Shown here in pieces: positions 7,929 through 12,744 of a DNA stretch of 12,744 nucleotides. The number at the start of each line of letters is the position of its first letter. The stretch's first letter is position 1. The stretch is from the NCBI GenBank assembly GCA_017938785.1, contig JAGBAU010000070.1, positions 1 through 12,744 on the forward strand. The letters run 5' to 3'. This stretch comes from Clostridia bacterium (GTDB taxonomy: Bacteria > Bacillota_A > Clostridia > Christensenellales > Aristaeellaceae). Made by a program: the position numbers and the translations under genes. Below the pieces are notes generated by a model. That model made no database searches. It was not told the origin of the DNA and saw only the letters and a program-made list of their open reading frames with translations.

Positions 7929-9097
7929 TGTTTTTCCTCCTTTATACTGTGATAGAATGCTTCCAGCATGGCCAGCGACCTGGGATGAGGCCGCCTGCCC
8001 TGACTTTTTACATGTTCATTGGTAAGCTGTGCACACTTGCACATTGCCCTGTAAATATCTGTTTCGGCAAGCTGACGTGCCTCAGCCAATCCCGGGAAGT
8101 CTTCCCGTCCAGGTTCAATAAAATCAGCCGTATAGATGAGCGCCTCCAGCGGGCTCATACTGACGTCCCCCAGCGTATGCTTTCGAATCGCTGAAAGAAT
8201 CTCAGGATCACGAATTCCAAATTCCTGCGCAGCATATACTGCGCCCGCAGGGGCATGCAGTACACTGACTGCCTCCAGTTCCAATTCGTCTGTGTCCGGA
8301 ATATACTTCTTCACAAGGCTTTGCATTTCTTCCAGAGGCATATACTTCGCACAATCGTGCAAAAGCGCGGCAAACTCTGCCCGTACCGGATCAATGCCAA
8401 AACGCTCCGCCAGGCGTACAGCCGTTTCAGCCACCCCCATCGTATGCTTCATACGCGCAGGCTTCAGGTTTTTTCGCAGATGCTCAAGAATTTCGTCCTT
8501 TGACCGGTTGGAAATATACAAACCATGGTCTTTTATATATTTACAGACCGAAGTCGGTACGATTGTGTCAATCTCAAGTCCCTCTGCGACGCGTTTTCTC
8601 ACTTCGGAAGAGGAGATGTCCGGTCCCGAAAAGTTCAACAGAACAAATTGGGCTCCGTATTCATCCTGGAGCGCTTTTGCCTTCGCCCTGCTGGCATCCG
8701 CATCTGCACGGCCGGTTACCGCAAAGATACAAAGCTTCGCAACCTCTTTAAAACTGCGCCATGTATCCAATACATCCAGCGTGTCCGCGCCAATCAGATA
8801 ATACCATTCCACCGAAGGATTCTCCCTATGCAGCTGGCGCAGGGTATCCACGGTATAGGTTGTTCCCTTTCGGTTGATTTCAATATCACTGGGAAACAGG
8901 CCCTTCACTTCCCCAGCTGCCAGGCGGACCATTTCAAGGCGGTCCTGCTTGGATATGGGGTTGCTCTTATGGGGCGGATCACCGGCCGGCAGGAGCATTA
9001 CGCTGTCCAGGCCGAGCTGATCAAGCGCAGCCTTCGCTACCTGGATGTGGCCGTTGTGCACAGGATCGAGCGTTCCGCCCATGATGCCAACACGCAT
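7925..9097 (-). CDS. nadD: Fused nicotinate-nucleotide adenylyltransferase (NadD) and YqeK HD-domain hydrolase
   Basis: 390 aa from ATG 9097, preceded by GGGAGGG with a 7-nt gap; the frame is open to 9313 but the upstream codons overlap the divergent gene and lack family similarity. Residues 1-195 are NadD: 'GIMGGTLDPVHNGH' at 4-17 contains the HxxH nucleotidyltransferase motif, and 'ISSSEVRKRV' (161-170) is the C-terminal ATP-binding signature. NadD joins nicotinate mononucleotide and ATP to deamido-NAD. Residues about 200-390 are a YqeK-type HD domain: His218 ('RMKHTMGVA'), His247-Asp248 ('LLHDCAKY'), His281, His307 ('IRKHTLGD') and Asp325 ('YTADFIEPGR'), the metal ligands of the diadenosine tetraphosphate (Ap4A) hydrolases. 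In many Firmicutes these are two adjacent genes; here no stop separates them. The fusion is also known in some other lineages. First gene of the leftward operon. Confidence 0.93.
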   Translation of the reverse strand: MRVGIMGGTLDPVHNGHIQVAKAALDQLGLDSVMLLPAGDPPHKSNPISKQDRLEMVRLAAGEVKGLFPSDIEINRKGTTYTVDTLRQLHRENPSVEWYYLIGADTLDVLDTWRSFKEVAKLCIFAVTGRADADASRAKAKALQDEYGAQFVLLNFSGPDISSSEVRKRVAEGLEIDTIVPTSVCKYIKDHGLYISNRSKDEILEHLRKNLKPARMKHTMGVAETAVRLAERFGIDPVRAEFAALLHDCAKYMPLEEMQSLVKKYIPDTDELELEAVSVLHAPAGAVYAAQEFGIRDPEILSAIRKHTLGDVSMSPLEALIYTADFIEPGREDFPGLAEARQLAETDIYRAMCKCAQLTNEHVKSQGRRPHPRSLAMLEAFYHSIKEEKQ

Positions 9098-9185
9098 GCT
9101 GCATCCCTCCCGTTCCAAATCTATCGGATGTATATTCTTTTTTATTTCGTCAAAACTATTCAAAAACCCTTCACGGAGGAAGCTC

Positions 9186-9932
9186 ATGGGGAAAAAAATT
9201 GACAGATTTGTCCTTACTTCCGTCCTGGCCGCAGGCTTGTTTCTGTATTTCGAGGCAGCATTCCAGAACCATGTTCTTGCAATCCTGCTGGCCGTGGTGT
9301 GCTGCGCGGTCATTTTGAAAACGCTTGCAAAACTAAGCCGGCTGATCTGCCGGACCGCATGGCATCAGCGAAAGCTTCTGCGCATGAAATCCGGCAGCAC
9401 GCTGATGCAAATCGCCTGCATGGATACGGAAGATGCCCGTCAGATCATACAGAACCTGATTTCCGGCAGCTACCCGCACGAAGCGCCCGTTTCCATCGAA
9501 TTACTGCATCCTTCCATGCAGCTTGCTGAAACGGATGTTTTTCGTATATGGCGGGAATTTCGCGGAACGGACAGGCTCATCATCTGCACCAGCGGAAAAT
9601 GCAGTTCTGAAGTGCGCTCATTCGCCTCTTCCCTGAAAATGCCCAGGCTGGCGATTGTGGATGGAGATATACTCTCCCAGCTCATTGCCGAACATCCGGA
9701 AATTTCCCTTCCCACTCAGATTGAAAAAAAGAGACAACTGCTGAAGTTCAAGCACCTCGCCCAGCTGCTCTTCAACCGGCGCAATGCTCCGCGCGGCTTA
9801 CTCTTTTCGTTTACGATGCTGGTTATGTACGTATTCAGCGGAAACGGCAGTTACCTCTTTGCATGCCTGTTTCTCCTCTTCACGGCATTGGTCTCCTTCA
9901 GAAGGGTCAACCGTCCTGCAAAACTATTTTGA
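9186..9932 (+). CDS. Four-helix membrane protein with a restriction-endonuclease-like (Mrr-type) soluble domain, function unknown
   Basis: 248 aa from ATG 9186, with GGAGGA (9175-9180) five bases upstream; the longer open frame from 9045 overlaps nadD and has no ribosome binding site. Hydrophobic segments are at about 8-24, 28-46, 203-218 and 221-237, giving a TM-TM-soluble-TM-TM layout. I do not recognise a named family with certainty. Residues 131-167 ('LIICTSGKCSSEVRSFASSL' followed by 'KMPRLAIVDGDILSQLI') resemble the last strand-helix-strand of Mrr-cat/restriction-endonuclease-like domains, where the pattern is 'fvTtg.fs.eA..fA....i.liDg..L..ll'. I do not see the catalytic D...(E/Q)xK motif in residues 70-130, so the nuclease may be inactive, or the likeness may be by chance. 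It is divergent from nadD with an 88-bp gap and is monocistronic, ending in a hairpin shared with the convergent kinase gene. Confidence 0.75.
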   Translation: MGKKIDRFVLTSVLAAGLFLYFEAAFQNHVLAILLAVVCCAVILKTLAKLSRLICRTAWHQRKLLRMKSGSTLMQIACMDTEDARQIIQNLISGSYPHEAPVSIELLHPSMQLAETDVFRIWREFRGTDRLIICTSGKCSSEVRSFASSLKMPRLAIVDGDILSQLIAEHPEISLPTQIEKKRQLLKFKHLAQLLFNRRNAPRGLLFSFTMLVMYVFSGNGSYLFACLFLLFTALVSFRRVNRPAKLF

Positions 9933-9962
9933 GCGTCTGGTCATAAACCAGACGCTCAAAAT
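9926..9962. terminator. Perfect hairpin between convergent genes, probable bidirectional terminator without a U tract
   Basis: A 16-bp perfect inverted repeat (9926-9941 and 9947-9962) with a 5-nt loop. The core is GAGCGTCTGGT / ACCAGACGCTC. The stop codon TGA of the + strand gene (9930-9932) lies inside the left arm and the opposing pfkB-family gene stops at 9975. On both strands the GC-rich core is followed by AAAAT rather than by T residues, so it is not a textbook intrinsic terminator, though its position between convergent genes argues for one. Confidence 0.6.
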
Positions 9963-9974
9963 GAGCTATTCCAT

Positions 9975-10976
9975 TCAACGAAGTTCTGCGTAGAGCTTCT
10001 TCACATCCGCTTCAGTACGCATGCCGTCGGTTGCGTTTGCTTCGCTGAGGGAAGCTGCGGCGGATGCAATGCCCAGAACGATTGCGTCCTCGAGGCTGTC
10101 GCCGTGCTCCGCACCGCAGAGCACGCCTGCGCAGAATGCGTCGCCTGCGCCAACACTGCCCTTGATGTAGCCTTCCGGCAAGTGCAGGCTTTCCTTGGCG
10201 ATGTAATTTCCGTTTTCATCGATGCCGAATCCGCCTTCGGGGCTATGGATAACCGCCCAGGTGGAAACGCCCATTTCCTTCATGCGCTGAAGTGCCTTGG
10301 GCAGGTTTTCGTAAATCAGCTTATCCTCCGCATCGCGCAGTTCGATACCAGTGGTCTGGGAGGCCTCCAGTTCGTTGATGATGCAGTAGTCGGTGTACTT
10401 CAGTGCCGGAGGCACCAGGCGGCGGAAGCGGTCGCTGGCTTCGCTGACAACGTCGATGGAGGTCTTGATGCCATGCTCCTTCGCCTTGGAGAGCAGGCGT
10501 GCCATGCGGCTGCCATACTCCGGATCCTCCTGGTCCAGCGCGTTGAGCAACAGGATATAGCCGATGTGCAGGATGTTGCAGTCCAGCTTATCCCAATCCA
10601 CATCGTCCACATCGAACTTTGCATTCGCGCCCAGGTAGGTAAAGAAGGTGCGCTCCTTGGATACGGTATCGGAAAGAACCAGGGTAATGGCGGATATGCC
10701 ATCCTGGATTACGTTGGCGGTATCAATATTTTTATGCTCGCCGAGCTTTTCCATGATCAGCTCGCCCTCGGCGTCCTTGCCGATCTTGCCCAGTGCATAG
10801 AGGGGCATATCGGGGTCAAGCTTTGCCAGATCGATAATAACATTGCAGACAGCGCCGCCGGTCGCGCGGGAAATGCCGTCCAGAATATGTACCAGCTGGC
10901 CCTGCTTCGGCCAACCCATAGTCGGATAGATAATATCTACGATCATATTGCCAGCAACACAAATACCTTTGCCCAT
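9975..10976 (-). CDS. PfkB / ribokinase family carbohydrate kinase
   Basis: 333 aa, normal for the family; ATG at 10976 with AGGGGTG about seven bases upstream. The signature near the C-terminus, 'GSVGAGDAFCAGVL' (273-286), contains the anion hole GAGD with Asp279 as the catalytic base. 'ATGGAVCNV' (38-46) is the N-terminal Gly-Gly sugar-binding turn, and Asn201-Glu202 is the phosphate/Mg motif of the family. It transfers the gamma-phosphate of ATP to a hydroxyl of a sugar or nucleoside in the cytoplasm. Ribokinase, fructokinase, 2-keto-3-deoxygluconate kinase and nucleoside kinases all share these features, and I cannot choose among them. It is monocistronic with its own strong promoter (see 11010-11038) and no neighbouring sugar genes that would reveal its substrate. 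Confidence 0.9.
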   Translation of the reverse strand: MGKGICVAGNMIVDIIYPTMGWPKQGQLVHILDGISRATGGAVCNVIIDLAKLDPDMPLYALGKIGKDAEGELIMEKLGEHKNIDTANVIQDGISAITLVLSDTVSKERTFFTYLGANAKFDVDDVDWDKLDCNILHIGYILLLNALDQEDPEYGSRMARLLSKAKEHGIKTSIDVVSEASDRFRRLVPPALKYTDYCIINELEASQTTGIELRDAEDKLIYENLPKALQRMKEMGVSTWAVIHSPEGGFGIDENGNYIAKESLHLPEGYIKGSVGAGDAFCAGVLCGAEHGDSLEDAIVLGIASAAASLSEANATDGMRTEADVKKLYAELR

Positions 10977-11009
10977 GATTTCACCCCTGTACGTTATTTC
11001 AGTGACTTT

Positions 11010-11038
11010 ATTTTAACACAGACCAATTCAAATTTCAA
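11010..11038 (-). promoter_or_regulatory. Sigma-A type promoter of the PfkB-family kinase gene
   Basis: On the minus strand: -35 TTGAAA (11038-11033), 17-bp spacer, -10 TAAAAT (11015-11010) with a TGT just before it, i.e. an extended -10. The transcript would start near 11003, about 27 nt upstream of the kinase ATG at 10976, leaving just enough leader for the ribosome binding site. Confidence 0.8.
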
Positions 11039-11090
11039 CAGCTTTATACGAAGCCGTGCGCTTTTCCGTGAAATTCTTAGCTGCGTAGTA

Positions 11091-11119
11091 TTGACGGACA
11101 AAGTGCTTTGTGCTAAACT
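11091..11119 (+). promoter_or_regulatory. Sigma-A type promoter of the cobalamin-riboswitch transcript
   Basis: -35 TTGACG (11091-11096), 17-bp spacer, -10 TAAACT (11114-11119) preceded by TGC, an extended -10. Transcription would start near 11126, just before the riboswitch aptamer and about 296 nt ahead of the first ATG. The spacer holds an inverted repeat ACAAAG-TG-CTTTGT (11098-11111). The promoter is divergent from the kinase promoter, about 52 bp away. Confidence 0.8.
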
Positions 11120-11126
11120 AACACTT

Positions 11127-11251
11127 GAAGTAAAATTCATATTTTTCAGAGGAAGTACGGTGCAAATCCGTCGCAACCACCATTACCGTAATTGCCGCAG
11201 GCATAAGTCGGGTCGACTGGGAAATCTGAGCATAATCACAGCTTGCTGTGA
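11127..11251 (+). promoter_or_regulatory. Cobalamin (vitamin B12) riboswitch-like aptamer
   Basis: The core 'GGAAGTACGGTGCAAATCCG' at 11151-11170 matches the conserved cobalamin riboswitch pattern GGGAA..cGGTG.AA.TCCg, followed by CGC and 'ACCGTAA' (11185-11191) where the family has C-GTAA. Visible helices: TCAGA (11146-11150) with TCTGA (11225-11229) closing the core; ACGG (11157-11160) with CCGT (11168-11171) as P5; GCC/GGC (11194-11202); AGTCG/CGACT (11206-11218) followed by GGGAAA, as in the conserved hairpin-GGGAA element. Just after it, TCACA/TGTGA (11236-11240 and 11247-11251) forms a P13-like hairpin whose loop TTGC (11243-11246) is complementary to GCAA (11162-11165) in the P5 loop: a possible L5-L13 kissing contact. 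No canonical B12 box (AAGCCAGGAGACCTGCC) is found, so this may be a class-II or variant aptamer. The genes downstream fit cobalamin sensing. Confidence 0.75.
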
Positions 11252-11280
11252 AAAAAGGCAACCGTTTTTGGGTAGGAAAA

Positions 11281-11331
11281 GCGCAGCCTTTGGGAAACGA
11301 GGGTTCTGCCTCGATTTCCGAAGAACTGTGC
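11281..11331 (+). promoter_or_regulatory. Antiterminator hairpin of the riboswitch expression platform
   Basis: GCGCAG (11281-11286) pairs with CTGTGC (11326-11331, one G-U), CTTT (11288-11291) with GAAG (11320-11323), GGAAA (11293-11297) with TTTCC (11315-11319), and CGAGG (11298-11302) with CCTCG (11309-11313), leaving small bulges and a 6-nt loop. The 3' arm covers most of the left arm of the terminator at 11328, so the two folds exclude each other. The function as antiterminator is inferred from this overlap. Confidence 0.6.
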
Positions 11332-11368
11332 GTCCGAAGCCATATGTGGCAAGGCGCACTTTTTGTTT
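11328..11368 (+). terminator. Riboswitch-controlled intrinsic terminator
   Basis: GTGCG (11328-11332) and CC (11334-11335) pair with GG (11353-11354) and CGCAC (11355-11359), with one bulged T. Inside, GCCA (11339-11342) pairs with TGGC (11347-11350). Five T residues follow (11360-11364), then GTTT. It lies within the leader, about 54 nt before the first ATG, as expected for a B12-dependent 'off' switch by premature termination. Confidence 0.8.
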
Positions 11369-11421
11369 ATCCTGCATTTCATCCCAAAGCGATGCACATT
11401 CAAAAGAAAAGAGGTCATCTT

Positions 11422-12093
11422 ATGAAGAAGTATTTGAGCATCGTTCTGGCACTTGTTTTCCTGAACGGCATCGCAGCTGCGGAAACCATCTATGTCACCA
11501 TCAGCGACGACCAGGGCAATCTGGTCATGGCCTCCGAAGCCGTGAATGTAAATGATATGGACGGCGACGGCGTCGTCAACTTCCACGAAGCTCTGATCGC
11601 TGCCCATGATCTCGTCTACCCCGGCGGTTCCGAAGCCGGCTACGCAGCCGCGGACCAGGGCTACGGTCTGAGCATGAGCCGCCTGTGGGGCGTTGAAAAT
11701 GGTGGAAGCTATGGCTATTACGTGAACAATGTATCCGCCTTCAGCCTGCTGGATCCTCTCAGTGACGGTGACTGCATCTATGCTTATGCATTCACTGACC
11801 TTGAAAACTGGTCTGATACATTCAGTTTCTTTGAACTTGATGAAGTCGATGCAGACGGCAGTTTCAAGCTGTCCCTTTCCGCTCAAACTTACGATGCAGA
11901 CTGGAACGCGGTGTATGTTCCTGTGGAAGGCGCGGTGATCACCGTGAACGGTGAAGATACCGAGCTCAAAACCGATGCAGAAGGCAAGGTTACCATTTCA
12001 CTGGAAGCCGGTGAATACCTGATTTCTGCTCACAGTGAAACCATGACCCTCGTGCCTCCTGTATACAAGGCAACCGTTTCCGCTGCAAAATGA
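11422..12093 (+). CDS. Exported DUF4430 (transcobalamin C-terminal-like) protein with EF-hand loop and Ig-like tail
   Basis: 223 aa; ATG 11422 with GAGG (11411-11414) seven bases upstream. The open frame extends back to 11248 but would cross the riboswitch terminator, so 11422 is the start. Residues 1-20 are a signal peptide (KK, hydrophobic stretch, 'IAAA' before Glu21) without a lipobox. Residues 45-56 ('DMDGDGVVNFHE') form a complete EF-hand calcium loop: Asp45, Asp47, Asp49, Gly50, Glu56. Residues about 75-125, with 'YGLSMSRLWGVENGGSYGYY' then 'VNN' and 'DPLSDGDCIYAYAF', match the DUF4430 pattern, the fold of the C-terminal cobalamin-binding domain of intrinsic factor and transcobalamin. 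Residues about 160-205 ('VPVEGAVITVNG...TDAEGKVTISLEAGEY') look like a carboxypeptidase-regulatory/Ig-like beta-sandwich. There is no LPXTG or C-terminal TM, so it is free or held by a partner. It follows a cobalamin-type riboswitch and overlaps the next gene: probably part of a B12-capture system. Confidence 0.85.
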   Translation: MKKYLSIVLALVFLNGIAAAETIYVTISDDQGNLVMASEAVNVNDMDGDGVVNFHEALIAAHDLVYPGGSEAGYAAADQGYGLSMSRLWGVENGGSYGYYVNNVSAFSLLDPLSDGDCIYAYAFTDLENWSDTFSFFELDEVDADGSFKLSLSAQTYDADWNAVYVPVEGAVITVNGEDTELKTDAEGKVTISLEAGEYLISAHSETMTLVPPVYKATVSAAK

Positions 12094-12744
12094 GAATGAA
12101 AAAACTGTTTAACTGGGCATTGGTGCTTATATTTGCGCTCACGCCCTTTTCAGCTTTGGCGCAGGAGGTCTATCAGGATATCTCTGACGGCATTCTCACC
12201 TTTGCCGGCAATGGAAAAACCGTGCAGGAATGGCTGGATGAAACCGTTTCTCCCGCAGCCGGCAGCACGATGGATTATTATGTTCTCCTGTTGAACAGGT
12301 TTGGAACTGATCTGGATTATACGGAATATGTTCGATATGCCGCCCCCCTGCTTGAAAAGGATGGAATCAGCAATCCCGTTACCCGCCAGAAATGTGCGCT
12401 TGCTGTGAACGCCTGCGGTGCTGCAGATATGATTCCAGGCGGCATTGCAGACGAAACCATCGGCAAGCTTGGAGTAATGAGCTATGTCTACGGCCTCCAT
12501 CTTCTGAACAATGGTGCAGAATCTGAGCAATGGACGATTGAAGCCGTGATTGAAAAGTTGCTGGAAATGCAAAAGGCAGACGGTGGCTGGGCTGTAATGG
12601 GCCAGTACGGAGATACGGACGTAACCGCCATGTGCATTCAGGCGCTCGCTTGCAACCGCGGTAACAATATTCGGATCATCGAAGCCATCAATGAAGCTCT
12701 GAACTTTCTCAGCCAAAGCCAGCTTGAAAACGGAGGTTTCATCG
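12090..12744 (+). CDS. Exported prenyltransferase-like alpha/alpha-barrel protein, intrinsic-factor N-domain-like (partial, 3' cut by window)
   Basis: No stop is reached before the window ends; 218 codons are visible. The start is ATG 12090, overlapping the TGA of the previous gene as ATGA, or ATG 12096 two codons on; no strong Shine-Dalgarno is seen, so translation is probably coupled. Residues 1-24 are a signal peptide (Arg/Lys start, 'WALVLIFALTPFSALA' before Gln25) without a lipobox cysteine. The mature part is helical, with prenyltransferase/squalene-oxidase-type repeats: 'MQKADGGWAVMGQYGDTDVT' (about 174-193) has the 'Q..dGGW......d...T' signature, and another begins at 'SQSQLENGGFI' at the edge. 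This alpha6/alpha6 barrel is the N-terminal half of intrinsic factor and transcobalamin. With the DUF4430 gene and riboswitch upstream, a cobalamin-binding or presenting role is likely but inferred. The C-terminus, including any own DUF4430 or anchor, is outside the window. Confidence 0.8.
   Translation, partial: MRMKKLFNWALVLIFALTPFSALAQEVYQDISDGILTFAGNGKTVQEWLDETVSPAAGSTMDYYVLLLNRFGTDLDYTEYVRYAAPLLEKDGISNPVTRQKCALAVNACGAADMIPGGIADETIGKLGVMSYVYGLHLLNNGAESEQWTIEAVIEKLLEMQKADGGWAVMGQYGDTDVTAMCIQALACNRGNNIRIIEAINEALNFLSQSQLENGGFI

Noticed and set aside
6036..7952. A 638-codon open frame on the + strand, opposite paaK, the ACT gene and rsfS
   Set aside because: The minus strand carries three recognisable protein families across the same bases. 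The + frame shows no family signature and no ribosome binding site, and is a by-product of codon bias.
9098..9185. Divergent promoters for nadD and the membrane protein in the 88-bp gap
   Set aside because: The gap is AT-rich and must hold promoters, with TTGACG-like and TATATT-like elements, but no pair has acceptable 16-18 bp spacing, so I do not call boxes.
11236..11257. Hairpin TCACAGC-TT-GCTGTGA as an intrinsic terminator
   Set aside because: It is followed by A residues, not T, and fits better as the P13 hairpin of the aptamer.
11336..11350. 'GAAGCCATATGTGGC' as the conserved B12 box of the riboswitch
   Set aside because: Only AAGCCA agrees with AAGCCAGGAGACCTGCC, and the bases form the inner hairpin of the terminator. 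The match is too weak to call.
11248..11421. N-terminal extension of the DUF4430 gene back to an ATG at 11248
   Set aside because: It would translate the riboswitch terminator and bury the signal peptide; the Shine-Dalgarno and export signal both fit ATG 11422.
10104..11555. A 483-codon + strand frame running from opposite the kinase gene through the riboswitch
   Set aside because: It crosses two promoters and an intrinsic terminator, has no ribosome binding site and no recognisable domain.
1..12744. tRNA, rRNA, CRISPR arrays, insertion sequences or phage attachment sites
   Set aside because: I looked for cloverleaf patterns, regularly spaced repeats, transposase motifs and terminal inverted repeats and found none.

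Overview
The window looks like chromosomal DNA of an anaerobic Gram-positive bacterium of the class Clostridia. Ribosome binding sites are strong GGAGG types, the promoters are sigma-A type, intrinsic terminators separate the units, and the nadD-yqeK-rsfS order is typical of Firmicutes. I cannot name the genus. There are ten genes complete in the window, one gene cut by the left edge and one cut by the right edge. I see no RNA genes, insertion sequences, CRISPR or phage genes.

Left block (1-3940, + strand): the end of a sugar-type ABC transporter solute-binding protein, then a hairpin terminator, then a tight three-gene set: an M24 'creatinase/Xaa-Pro peptidase'-fold protein that has lost several metal ligands, an M20 metallo-amidohydrolase with a full set of metal ligands, and a Gfo/Idh/MocA NAD(P)-dependent oxidoreductase. 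Together they look like uptake and breakdown of a small amide- or sugar-like compound; the substrate is not visible. A perfect 17-bp hairpin closes the block.

Middle block (3945-9097, - strand, transcribed right to left): a NadD-YqeK fusion (NAD synthesis plus HD-domain Ap4A hydrolase), rsfS (ribosome silencing factor, overlapping by 4 bp), a phenylacetate-CoA-ligase-like enzyme, a tandem ACT-domain protein and oligoendopeptidase F. Gaps are 19-42 nt, so this is probably one operon. Divergent from it (9186-9932, + strand) is a four-helix membrane protein whose cytoplasmic-type domain resembles the end of Mrr-like restriction endonuclease domains. A PfkB-family sugar kinase follows on the - strand (9975-10976) with its own clear promoter.

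Right block (11091-12744, + strand) is the most interesting part. A near-consensus promoter leads into a roughly 300-nt untranslated leader that carries a cobalamin-riboswitch-like aptamer (with a plausible L5-L13 kissing loop), a long antiterminator hairpin and an intrinsic terminator. It controls two overlapping genes for exported proteins: one with a DUF4430/transcobalamin C-terminal-like domain plus an EF-hand loop and an Ig-like tail, and one with prenyltransferase-like alpha/alpha-barrel repeats that runs off the right edge. These are the two domain types that make up vertebrate intrinsic factor and transcobalamin, here on two separate bacterial genes. The simplest reading is a vitamin-B12-repressed surface or secreted cobalamin-capture system, with the membrane transporter possibly encoded just beyond the window.
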